Source: Desulfobacterales bacterium (GTDB lineage Bacteria > Desulfobacterota > DSM-4660 > Desulfatiglandales > B25-G16). Taken from it: a stretch of DNA of 17,462 nt. The translations under genes and the position numbers were made by a program. The stretch is from positions 1 through 17,462 of the forward strand of contig JABXJY010000028.1 of NCBI GenBank assembly GCA_013375385.1, in the 5' to 3' direction. Below, one piece after another: positions 1-6,648 of this stretch. The first letter of the stretch is position 1, and each line of letters starts with the position of its first letter. The notes beneath the pieces were generated by a model. That model worked only from the letters and a program-made list of their open reading frames with translations, did no database searches and was not told where the DNA came from.

Positions 1-1143
1 ATCCCTGGAACCGCCTCACGTATCCCTGTCAATTACAAAAGATTACCAGAGACTGTGTCTAAAGGTAGCCTCATCTATCTCAATGACGGTTTTCTACAGG
101 TAAGGGTTCAGGGGGTATCAAGTGATGAGGTGAGGTGTAAGGTTATCATTGGTGGGCCCTTGCTATCCAACAAGGGGCTAAACCTCCCAAGGGCAAGGAT
201 ATCTATGGATCCGATAACCGACAAAGATCTCGATTTTGTTGATCTTGGGCTCAAAGATGGGGTGGATACCTTTGGCACTTCATTTATTGAAAAAGCTGAC
301 GATATCCGTAAGGTCAAGGAATTTGCAAGAAAAAGAGGTAAATCTATCTGTGTAGTAGCAAAAATCGAACGGGCAGAGGCAGCCAGAAACATCGATGAAA
401 TATTGGATGTGGCGGATGCGATTATGATCGCTCGTGGAGATCTTGGGGTGCAGATCCCCATAGAGGATGTGCCTGCGGTTCAGAAAAAACTTATCCGCAA
501 GGCGAATCTCTTGGGGCGTCCAGTGATCACAGCCACACAAATGCTGGAATCCATGACAGAGAATATTCGCCCAACCCGGGCGGAAGTAACAGATGTAGCA
601 AACGCTATCTTGGATGGGACAGATGCTGTCATGCTGTCTGAGGAAACGGCTATCGGTAAGTATCCTGTGGAGACGGTGAAAATGATGGCCAGAATTGCGA
701 TGTCTATTGAACGCCAACGGAGGGCCGTAAAATGGCCATCGGATTTAGAGGACTACTTCAGGAGTGGCATTGGCAGGAAAAACGTGAGCGCTGAGGATGT
801 TGTATCCCTGAATGTGATTGAAGCCGTACGTGCGCTCAAGGTACGCCTTATCTTGACGCCCACGCATACTGGAAGTACACCTCGTCGTATCTCCAGATTT
901 AAGCCTGATTGTTGGATTCTGTCTTTTAGTAATTATGACCCAACATACAAATTTTTGGCCTTATCCTACGGAGTTTACCCGTTTTTGATAGAGAATAGAG
1001 TTGATGGTTGGCATGATGTGATAATGAAACTCATAAAAGACAACAGATTGGCAAAAAAAGGTGACAGGGTGATACTAACCGAGGGGACATCTCCCGGACA
1101 ATTGGGTGATGCAGATTCCCTCAGAATAATTACAGTGAGTTGA
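1..1143 (+). CDS. pyk: Pyruvate kinase, 5'-truncated by the window edge
   Basis: Catalyses phosphoenolpyruvate + ADP to pyruvate + ATP, the last step of glycolysis, in the cytoplasm. The frame is open from base 1, so the N-terminal part of the catalytic barrel lies outside the window; a GTG at 55 is internal. The visible part begins in the lid (B) domain, returns to the barrel with AKIER (the usual motif is KIEN or KIEG; Lys and Glu are kept) and ARGDLGV, which binds metal and phosphate, then the family signature around ITATQMLESM, RPTRAEVTDVANAI and GTDAVMLSEETA. The C-terminal domain follows and ends at TGA 1141-1143. This domain often carries the allosteric effector site; I cannot judge its regulation here. 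No convincing terminator follows. Identification is firm; the isozyme type is not resolved. Confidence 0.95.
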   Translation: MPGTASRIPVNYKRLPETVSKGSLIYLNDGFLQVRVQGVSSDEVRCKVIIGGPLLSNKGLNLPRARISMDPITDKDLDFVDLGLKDGVDTFGTSFIEKADDIRKVKEFARKRGKSICVVAKIERAEAARNIDEILDVADAIMIARGDLGVQIPIEDVPAVQKKLIRKANLLGRPVITATQMLESMTENIRPTRAEVTDVANAILDGTDAVMLSEETAIGKYPVETVKMMARIAMSIERQRRAVKWPSDLEDYFRSGIGRKNVSAEDVVSLNVIEAVRALKVRLILTPTHTGSTPRRISRFKPDCWILSFSNYDPTYKFLALSYGVYPFLIENRVDGWHDVIMKLIKDNRLAKKGDRVILTEGTSPGQLGDADSLRIITVS

Positions 1144-1231
1144 GGATCAAGAACTTTTGTCATAACCATGGATCTGACCAACATCCGGTACAAAACCTAG
1201 TGCGGAAACCGCTCTGCCATTGACACAGTCT

Positions 1232-1441
1232 TCAGTCCTGAATAGAAGGAGAACTTCGCTTTTCTCTTGTAACTATAAGCTCTGCGGCGTTGAGCAGGTC
1301 ACGGGCAATATAGATGTGTGTTTGGTCCTCAAGTTTCTTTACCTTTTCATCCTCACCTGGTTCGTTTTCAAATGGCACAAGGATTCCAACTCCGTAAGAA
1401 TCTGGCACCTCTGAAAGAATTTCCTCGCTGGAACAGAAAAA
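1232..1441 (-). pseudogene. Possible 3' remnant of a decayed gene
   Basis: On the minus strand the frame is open for 69 codons between an in-frame TGA (1442-1444) and a TGA at 1232-1234. It has no ATG; GTG codons exist but without a clear ribosome binding site. The translation looks protein-like, with charged and hydrophobic residues spaced as in a folded protein: for example VPDSYGVGILVPFENEPGED, then a helical stretch containing IYIARDLLNAAELIVT. I do not recognise the family. The likeliest reading is the C-terminal end of a gene whose 5' part was lost, possibly when the repeat-bearing DNA at 1500-1680 arrived. A chance open frame of this length cannot be excluded. Confidence 0.3.
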
Positions 1442-1643
1442 TCATACTGTTGTCGGTCCACAGCTAATACCAGGTTGCATTCAAAGAGCTACTATTCATA
1501 AACGTCATTGGGAACGGCTGTGAAGCAATCCCTGGCCCAGACCTGATTTGCCATGCTTGATTTTTAAGGCTTCCGTTTCCGAAATATTGCAGCACCAACA
1601 GCCTATTCCCGGCAACTCGCACCAGGGCGGGCTCAATAGGATA

Positions 1644-1675
1644 GATTGCCACGTCACTTCGCTCCTCGCAATGAC
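1644..1675. repeat. Dispersed palindromic intergenic repeat (CHCEERSDVAI type)
   Basis: The 32 bases contain TCACTTCGCTCCTCGCAATG, which on the other strand reads as the familiar start GTCATTGCGAGGAGCGAAGT. One frame of this repeat encodes CHCEERSDVAI, a peptide string that turns up as spurious annotations in many unrelated genomes. I recognise it from memory as a widespread extragenic repeat. The spurious 73-codon minus-strand frame across it (1464-1685) should not be called a gene. Confidence 0.65.
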
Positions 1676-1721
1676 ATGATTGCAACTTGGTATAACATCC
1701 TGTGATGGTGTTTTCTTCGGT

Positions 1722-2558
1722 TTATGCCTTTTCGCTCATAAGTCGCCCTAATGCGGTCAGATGGGCTTTTTCCTCATCTGCTATCTTGAATAGGACCTCC
1801 TTAGTGCGCGCCTCAGAGCTTCTGTCCGCATAGCGAAGGTACAGGTCCATTGCCTGCGTCTCAATCATCATGGCCACCATGAGCGCATCGGGCGACGTTT
1901 GCATGTGGGGCTCGTTATCCTTCATAAACCCCTCGATATCAAAGCCTCCTTCCATGACCTGGGATGTTACCTTCGATTCGAATTCATGCAGGCCCATCCC
2001 TGATGGCTCAATATCAGAGTAGAGCTCAAAGACCATCTTTTTATGCCTCTCTTCAATGCCTTCTAGTTTAGTGAAAAGATGCCCGAGGTCTTTGTCCGCT
2101 GTCCTCTCCGATAGGATCGTGTAAAAACTACCCAGGGCATTCTCCATGCCGTATGCGAAGAGGGTGATTTCCGCGGGCGCTTCATCACCTCGCAGGAGAT
2201 CCATATTGAGCTCCTTGGGACCGAAGGCCTTGAGGCCGCTCCAGGCTCGTATGCCTCCTTGCAGGCTGTAAACCTCTTTGAAACCTCTTCCAGACAGCAA
2301 TTGAGCCGCATCTCGGCTCCTTGCACCGGCCGCTCAGTATGCGATAATCGGCTTTTGGGGATCCAACTCAGCAAGTGAATCGTCAAGGGCAGGCAGCGGG
2401 ATGAGCTTTGCGCCCGGGATGTGTTCGCTTTCGTATTCTTCGGGCTGTCGCACATCCAACACTGTATATGCCCCTTCTCGGTGTTTGGCTATAAATTCCC
2501 TGGCCTGTTCAGGACCAATTGATGGAACCGGTCTAAACAATTTTTTTAACTGGATCAT
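1722..2558 (-). CDS. Selenocysteine rhodanese fused to a ferritin-like domain
   Basis: Read as one gene of 278 residues. It starts at ATG 2556-2558 after GGAGGT about 8 bases upstream and ends at TAA 1722-1724. Residues 1-110 are a rhodanese domain (VLDVRQPEEYESEHIPGA, later VYSLQGGIRAWSG). The active-site loop should read YCxxGxRSxxAA; here it reads IIAY, then TGA (2334-2336), then AAGARSRDAAQLL, so TGA replaces exactly the catalytic Cys at residue 75 while every flanking residue is conserved. A SECIS-like hairpin follows. Residues 120-278 form a ferritin-like diiron domain with Glu139, E169-x-x-H172, Glu233 and E263-x-x-H266. Rhodaneses move sulfane sulfur through a persulfide on this Cys; a selenol there would be a stronger nucleophile or suit selenium or peroxide chemistry (inference). 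Alternative: a nonsense mutation, less likely given the hairpin and the intact downstream domain. Confidence 0.87.
2303..2319 (-). promoter_or_regulatory. Bacterial SECIS-like hairpin after the in-frame TGA
   Basis: On the mRNA strand, 14 bases after the TGA, lies GAGCCG-AGATG-CGGCTC: a perfect 6-bp stem with a 5-base apical loop carrying G at its second position. Bacterial SECIS elements sit just downstream of the UGA, inside the coding sequence, with the apical loop roughly 16-37 bases from it and a G near the loop's 5' side; here the loop begins 20 bases after the TGA. The hairpin also encodes the conserved residues after the active site. It would be bound by SelB carrying Sec-tRNA; selB, selA and selC are not in this window. 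Confidence 0.75.
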
Positions 2559-2621
2559 CGGTTATACCTCCAGCAATTCTTCAAGTCTCTCGAATAGGAT
2601 TATGTCTCCAACAAGCCATCC

Positions 2622-2639
2622 CTGGAGAGTTCTCTCCAG
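2622..2639. promoter_or_regulatory. Perfect inverted repeat upstream of the rhodanese-ferritin gene
   Basis: CTGGAGAGTTCTCTCCAG has 8-base arms around a TT centre. It lies between the stop codon of the sterol desaturase gene and the start of the rhodanese-ferritin gene, about 64 bases before the latter's ATG. It could be an operator for a dimeric regulator or an RNA hairpin (7 bp with loop GTTC) at the end of the upstream transcript. No T-run follows it on the minus strand, so a rho-independent terminator is unlikely. Confidence 0.4.
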
Positions 2640-2655
2640 AGTACCCAATTCGGTC

Positions 2656-3561
2656 CTAGCGGACCGGATGCGTGAGAGGCATGACCAACAAATGATGAAA
2701 ATGTAGTTTCTCTGGTCTGTTATAAGCACCCACACCGATGCGAATACGCTCCTGGTCTATGCCTCTGAGGAGCGTTCCGAGTAGGCGGTCCCACACGGAG
2801 AAAATGGTACCATAATTGGTATTGCGTTCCTTAATGACCACCGAGTGATGGATACGGTGCATCGATGGCGGAACAAAGAGCACCCAGTAGATATCCTCGA
2901 ACCAGGAGGGTACCTTGAGACTGCTGTGATGAAACTGGGCAGTGGCGACGACCAGGATTTCATACACCATCACACCGAATAAGTCGGCACCGAGAAAGAA
3001 TATGAGACCAATCTTTATTACAGCGGACATGGCCAGTTCACCGATATGAAAGCGGTTTGCCGTGGAAACATCCATATTGAGATCGGAGTGGTGGACTCGG
3101 TGGAAACGCCACAGAAAAGGGACTTCGTGGTTCAAGAGATGCCAGACGTAGAGCATGAAGTCCAGAAAAACCACCGTTGCGATCATCTTGGTCCAATACG
3201 GTAAGCTCATCAGATTGAGGACACCCAATTGATTTCGACTGACATAGAAAGTGGTTTGAAGGATAGGTGCGGCAAAGAACAGACGGAGGATAACGCTGTT
3301 GAAGATGCTTAGGCTGATATTGTTCGCCCACCTTTTGAACTTAGAAACCGTGCTCGGCCTGTATGGGATTGAAAGTTCTAGGAACAGAAAGAAAAGGAGC
3401 CCCCCAACAGATACCAAAAGCCTTATCATCGCCGCATCAGTTGATGGCATGATTTTCGCACTACTCACTAAGCTAGAATAATTTATCGGGGAAGTGAAAG
3501 ACCATCCGGAGCCTTCCGTTGCTATTATATCCACCGCAAGGACAATGCCAACTACTTTCAT
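2656..3561 (-). CDS. Sterol desaturase / fatty acid hydroxylase family membrane protein
   Basis: An integral membrane diiron protein of the PF04116 type, which uses eight or more histidines to hold two irons and usually hydroxylates or desaturates lipids with O2. Visible motifs: H141-x3-H145 (HLLNH), H154-x2-HH158 (HRVHH), H172, HH211-212, and H235-x2-HH239 (HRIHH). Hydrophobic segments lie around residues 46-62, 84-101, 125-140, 177-200 and 222-231. The 301-residue form starts at ATG 3561; a start at Met38 (3450) just before the first conserved membrane helix is equally possible, and neither has a strong ribosome binding site. Next to an iron/oxygen-defence set this is notable because known family members need O2. 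The substrate cannot be told from sequence. Ends at TAG 2656-2658, 97 bases before the rhodanese-ferritin gene on the same strand. Confidence 0.88.
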   Translation of the reverse strand: MKVVGIVLAVDIIATEGSGWSFTSPINYSSLVSSAKIMPSTDAAMIRLLVSVGGLLFFLFLELSIPYRPSTVSKFKRWANNISLSIFNSVILRLFFAAPILQTTFYVSRNQLGVLNLMSLPYWTKMIATVVFLDFMLYVWHLLNHEVPFLWRFHRVHHSDLNMDVSTANRFHIGELAMSAVIKIGLIFFLGADLFGVMVYEILVVATAQFHHSSLKVPSWFEDIYWVLFVPPSMHRIHHSVVIKERNTNYGTIFSVWDRLLGTLLRGIDQERIRIGVGAYNRPEKLHFHHLLVMPLTHPVR

Positions 3562-4148
3562 GCACTGAATAACACTGTGGGGGTCTATTCGAAATCCGGG
3601 TATGCTTATCTACAGATCCCTTTTGCTTTTCTCAAGAAAACCTCAAGAATGAAATATCTTGCCTGAGTTTACCGTTTCAATCGAGCCTTACAATAGAGTG
3701 TAGGAGAGGCAATCTCATAATTGATGTTGAATGAACAAGCAGGCAGTAACCTTGTTCGATTATTAGACTCTCTCGCTCTAAAGGTCAAAGAGTATCAGGC
3801 GGGCCAATTCCTTCAAGGCCCACTTATCCAGCCTGCACAAAAATGATACATATGAGTCCAAGATTAGACTGTGATGTAACTTGCTGGAATTAAAACGTAA
3901 TATCACATTTAGTCTCTCTCATTAGATCGAAATTCAGACAGTACCTCGCCTCTATTTGTCAATGAGCTGGTGACAAACCGGTCAGAGTTAGTTTTTCAAC
4001 TACCCGAGGTAAGTCCTTAAGTGGTTTTTTTTATTGAGGTTTTGGATCTGGCCTTCCTGGTCTGACATCAAAATCAGAGTGTCTGGCATTAAGATTGCTC
4101 ACTTAACTGTAAGAGATTTCATCTTATCAAGAGCAAGGATGAGAGGCT
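3562..4148. other. Divergent intergenic region; promoter at its right end
   Basis: This 587-base stretch lies between the minus-strand desaturase gene and the plus-strand receiver gene, so it should hold promoters for both. At the right end is a sigma-54-like site (4083-4099). Around 3796-3835 there is an imperfect inverted repeat (CAGGC/GCCTG with nested GGGCC/GGCCC). A 40-codon plus frame (ATG 3724 to TGA 3844-3846) reads MLNEQAGSNLVRLLDSLALK and onward; it looks protein-like but has no well-placed ribosome binding site (GGAG is about 17 bases away), and I do not recognise it. I found no tRNA or other known RNA gene by eye. Confidence 0.5.
4083..4099 (+). promoter_or_regulatory. Sigma-54 (-24/-12) type promoter
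   Basis: CTGGCATTAAGATTGCT fits the 17-base consensus YTGGCACGRNNNTTGCW in all but two fixed positions (CG is TT); the invariant GG and GC doublets are present at the right spacing. It lies about 50 bases before the GTG of the receiver gene, so the transcript would begin near 4110. It implies control by RpoN with an enhancer-binding activator. No obvious activator site was identified. Confidence 0.6.
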
Positions 4149-4511
4149 GTGAGAAGAAGCATTCTGATTGTCGATCAAAACCCTAACTATCTTGAGATCC
4201 TTAAGGCTCTCCTGGAGAAGAAAGGCTATCTGGTAACCGCCTTAGAAGACGGCTACCAGATAGGTACTGTGCTTGACAGTAAAACCTTCGATATTATCTT
4301 CTTAGATAGCGAAACAGCAGGGATAAGGGGTGAAGGACTATTTGCCAAGATCAAAAGGGAATGCCCCCATTCTTATATTATCCTCATAACTTCTAAGCGG
4401 GGTAATGGTTTCATCAAGGAGGCCATGGATACCGGGGTTTATGGATGCATAGATAAGCCCTTTAATCCTGATGAGGTATTGACCATGGTCAACCACCTTA
4501 TTCGCAGTTAA
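4149..4511 (+). CDS. Single-domain response regulator (receiver only)
   Basis: A 120-residue receiver domain with no output domain. Expected phosphorylation site Asp53 (IIFLDSE), Thr81 at the end of beta-4 (ILITS) and Lys103 (CIDKPF) are present. The acidic pair that binds Mg2+ is reduced to Asp9-Gln10, where most receivers have Asp-Asp or Glu-Asp. The start is GTG 4149, with AAGGA about 10 bases upstream. It lies 59 bases before the HD-domain gene and behind the sigma-54-like promoter, so the two probably form one transcript. Stand-alone receivers relay phosphate or bind partner proteins; the partner is not visible. No histidine kinase is in the window. Confidence 0.85.
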   Translation: MRRSILIVDQNPNYLEILKALLEKKGYLVTALEDGYQIGTVLDSKTFDIIFLDSETAGIRGEGLFAKIKRECPHSYIILITSKRGNGFIKEAMDTGVYGCIDKPFNPDEVLTMVNHLIRS

Positions 4512-4570
4512 AATCAAACAATGGTGAAAGCCAGGACGTTGGGGGGTGCGCCAACAAAAGGAGGAAAGCG

Positions 4571-5305
4571 ATGCAATGCCCGGGACAGGGCAGCCGTTAT
4601 TGGAAGCCGGGGGCCATCTTTGAGGCCAAATGCCCCAAGTGCGGTAGTGAAGTGGAGTTTTTTAAGGATGATACAAACCGTACTTGTAAAGAATGCGGTT
4701 ACCGTTTTCTGAACCCCGATATGGATTTTGGCTGCGCCTCATACTGTCAGTATGCCGAGCAGTGCATAGGGAACCTTCCTCCAGAAATCATAGCCAAGAA
4801 AGAAGATCTGCTAAAGGATCGGGTGGCTATTGAGATGAAGCGCTATTTTAAACAGGATTTCAAGCGGATTGGCCACGCAACCCGGGTAGCCAGATATGCT
4901 GAGCACATCGGGAAGGCGGAACAGGGCAACCTGGCAGTAATCTTAACTGCTGCCTATCTGCACGACATCGGAATTAAAGAGGCGGAGCGGAAACATGAGA
5001 GTACTGCTGCCCGTTATCAGGAGGAGGAAGGTCCAACGGCGGCAAGGGAGATATTGGTCAGAGTGGGGGCCAGGGAGGAGTTGATTGAGGAGGTATGCGA
5101 TATTCTTGCACATCACCAGCATCCGGGAGCCCAAGAGACTGTCAACTTCAAGGCGGTATACGATGCGGATACACTGGCCAACCTGGAGGAAAAACAGAAG
5201 GATGCCCCAGTAGAGCCTGAGAAGTTGACCGGCATAGTTGAGAAATCCTTTCTGACAGAGAGCGGGGGTAATCTGGCAAAAAAGATACTCCTATCTCATA
5301 ATTAG
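4571..5305 (+). CDS. HD-domain phosphohydrolase with N-terminal zinc ribbon
   Basis: 244 residues, with a strong ribosome binding site (AAAAGGAGGAAAGCG) before ATG 4571. The N-terminal 65 residues hold C21-x2-C24 and C39-x2-C42, a typical zinc ribbon, followed by C55, C59 and C65, which could bind another metal. The C-terminal domain has the HD signature: H102 (GHATRVARYAE), H131-D132 (YLHDIGIKE), HH181-182 (LAHHQHPG) and Asp198/Asp200 (VYDADTLAN). HD proteins of this kind are metal-dependent phosphohydrolases, often acting on nucleotides; the substrate is unknown here. It follows the lone receiver gene and precedes the ferredoxin gene, and I recall similar HD and ferredoxin genes near hybrid-cluster-protein genes in anaerobes, though none is present here. 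Confidence 0.85.
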   Translation: MQCPGQGSRYWKPGAIFEAKCPKCGSEVEFFKDDTNRTCKECGYRFLNPDMDFGCASYCQYAEQCIGNLPPEIIAKKEDLLKDRVAIEMKRYFKQDFKRIGHATRVARYAEHIGKAEQGNLAVILTAAYLHDIGIKEAERKHESTAARYQEEEGPTAAREILVRVGAREELIEEVCDILAHHQHPGAQETVNFKAVYDADTLANLEEKQKDAPVEPEKLTGIVEKSFLTESGGNLAKKILLSHN

Positions 5306-5324
5306 GCAAGCTTTGCTGTCCCGG

Positions 5325-5355
5325 CCCGTATCCCCGCTTTTAGCGGGGAGACGGG
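5325..5355. repeat. Strong two-tier hairpin between HD and ferredoxin genes
   Basis: CCCGT-AT-CCCCGC-TTTTA-GCGGGG-AG-ACGGG forms a 6-bp GC stem and a 5-bp outer stem with two-base internal loops, starting 20 bases after the HD gene's stop codon. There is no T-run after it, so it may be a factor-dependent terminator, an mRNA-stabilising structure, or an extragenic palindrome. A second inverted repeat (ACGAAG...CTTCGT, about 5362-5380) and three close copies of GATGC (about 5382-5401) follow, giving the spacer the look of an extragenic repeat block. Confidence 0.55.
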
Positions 5356-5471
5356 CAAATCGACGAAGTTTGAGGCTTCGTGATGCTTGATGCCGGATGC
5401 TGCATGAAAAAGTATGATAATTTTTGACAACTTTAGCTCACTTTAGACACTGTCTTGATAGGGAGGAGATC

Positions 5472-6227
5472 ATGCAAGTCAAGAGAAAGATCATAAGAAT
5501 CGATGAAGAGCTCTGTGACGGATGCGGGCAGTGCGTGCCCTCATGCGCCGAGGGAGCCATAGAGATTGTGGATGGAAAGGCCAGACTGGTTACGGAGAAA
5601 TACTGTGATGGGCTTGGGGCCTGCCTGGGGGAATGCCCAAACGGGGCACTGTCCATCGTGGAACGTGAAGCTGAGGAATTTGATGAGGAGGCCGTGGAAG
5701 AATATCTGAGTTCAAAAGATCGACAGGAAGGTGCTGAGGAGGCGACCATGGCCTGCGGATGTCCATCCGCCCAGATCCAGAGTTTTATTCGGCCTGTATC
5801 CGGGGAAGAGGACGATAAGCTTACCATTCAGAAGAGTTCTATTTCTACCCTTTCCCACTGGCCTGTGCAGATCAGGTTAGTGCCGCCGACCGCCCCCTTT
5901 TTGAAAGGGGCAGATCTCCTGGTGGCAGCAGACTGCACACCTGTAGCCTATCCCAATTTCCACCGGGATTTTCTCAAAGGGAAGGTGGTCATGGTGGGGT
6001 GTCCGAAATTCGATGATATCCAGGACTACATTCAGAAGTTTGCTGATATCTTTACTACGGCCAATATCAAAAGCATTACGGTGGTTGTGATGGAGGTGCC
6101 ATGCTGCCAAGGCCTGCCTATTATCGTCGAGAAGGGAATGGAGATGGCAGGTAAGAGAATTCCCATGGAAAAGGTGGTGATCAGCGCACGGGGTGAGGTT
6201 CTGGGCAGGGAAAGATTGGCAGCATAA
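5472..6227 (+). CDS. Ferredoxin-domain protein with incomplete second cluster motif
   Basis: 251 residues from ATG 5472, chosen for GGGAGGAG just upstream; the frame is open further back but the earlier codons look non-coding. The N-terminus is a 2[4Fe-4S]-type ferredoxin: C15, C18, C21, C25 complete the first motif, while the second reads YCDGLGACLGECP with C45, C51 and C55 but Leu48 where a fourth Cys is expected. A linker follows, then CGC at about 95-97, and a C-terminal domain of about 140 residues with TPVAYPNFHRDFLKGKVVMVGCPKFDD and a conserved-looking VPCCQG. I recall proteins of this architecture widely in anaerobes (often annotated simply as 4Fe-4S ferredoxin, sometimes beside hcp). 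It is likely a cytoplasmic electron-transfer protein; the partner is unknown. Confidence 0.85.
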   Translation: MQVKRKIIRIDEELCDGCGQCVPSCAEGAIEIVDGKARLVTEKYCDGLGACLGECPNGALSIVEREAEEFDEEAVEEYLSSKDRQEGAEEATMACGCPSAQIQSFIRPVSGEEDDKLTIQKSSISTLSHWPVQIRLVPPTAPFLKGADLLVAADCTPVAYPNFHRDFLKGKVVMVGCPKFDDIQDYIQKFADIFTTANIKSITVVVMEVPCCQGLPIIVEKGMEMAGKRIPMEKVVISARGEVLGRERLAA

Positions 6228-6648
6228 CTGTGGTTGAATTTGAAGAACCCGATTATGTGCAAGACCATTGGGAAGGTTGCTCTATTAACTCAAGTTGCCT
6301 CAGTTTGAAAAATGGAACTTGAAGAGTTTATGACAGAGATTGCGCGTGAGATCAGAGAAAAGACCAACGAGACAGTGATAATCGGAAAAGATATTTCCCC
6401 AAAGAATTCTGAACCATCGAGCGATTTTTCCCGGAAGTCCTGGTAGAATAGGCAGGGAAGTACAGATGTGTCACCCTCCTAACAGCGTTCATATTGGTAA
6501 TAGAATACTTGATGAGTTTAGGGAGGGAAGGATGTGGCTGAATTCTGGATTCAGGTCGGCGGCAAATTTATCCATATTAGATACTTTGCCTTTACTGGAC
6601 TGGGAGCAAATTTAGGAAATTTGGTTGGATTTAAAGGTAAGGAGGAGA
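6228..6648. other. Interval with only short open frames
   Basis: These 421 bases hold no gene I can name. Besides the two short frames listed separately, a GTG-started frame (6230-6325) reads VVEFEEPDYVQDHWEGCSIN and on, with no ribosome binding site, and a 49-codon frame from ATG 6466 to TAG 6613-6615 reads MCHPPNSVHIGNRILDEFRE and on. Several protein-like fragments in different frames suggest a decayed gene region rather than a regulatory spacer. This is inference; no homology is recognised. Confidence 0.4.
6312..6446 (+). CDS. Possible 44-residue protein or gene fragment
   Basis: From ATG 6312 to TAG 6444-6446. The first half looks like a genuine amphipathic helix and strand (MELEEFMTEIAREIREKTNE, then TVIIGKDIS), while the last ten residues look random. 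There is no clear ribosome binding site. It may be the start of a gene that was truncated after about 30 residues. I do not recognise the family. Confidence 0.25.
   Translation: MELEEFMTEIAREIREKTNETVIIGKDISPKNSEPSSDFSRKSW

Larger units (their letters stand above)
1144..1721. other. Gene-poor interval with coding remnant and dispersed repeat
   Basis: This 578-base stretch separates the pyruvate kinase gene from the convergent minus-strand rhodanese-ferritin gene. I see no intact gene. It holds a minus-strand open frame without a start codon (1232-1441) and a short palindromic repeat (1644-1675). The open frames here that have start codons are antisense to the remnant or run through the repeat, so I do not call them. 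No strong rho-independent terminator is visible for either convergent gene. Confidence 0.6.

Noticed and set aside
1220..1414. 64-codon plus-strand frame
   Set aside because: It is antisense to a more protein-like minus-strand frame and has no ribosome binding site or recognisable motif.
1464..1685. 73-codon minus-strand frame containing CHCEERSDVAI
   Set aside because: The peptide string is a known by-product of a dispersed extragenic repeat, and the rest of the frame lacks a ribosome binding site.
2334..2558. Truncated 74-residue rhodanese as a separate gene or pseudogene
   Set aside because: The TGA sits exactly on the catalytic Cys, the frame continues with conserved residues, and a SECIS-like hairpin follows, so one selenoprotein gene is the better reading.
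3796..3835. Imperfect inverted repeat as an RNA gene or attachment site
   Set aside because: The arms are short and bulged with no flanking integrase, tRNA or T-run to support a function.
5424..5452. TTGACA as a -35 box for the ferredoxin gene
   Set aside because: No acceptable -10 hexamer lies 16-18 bases downstream (the bases are ACACTG).
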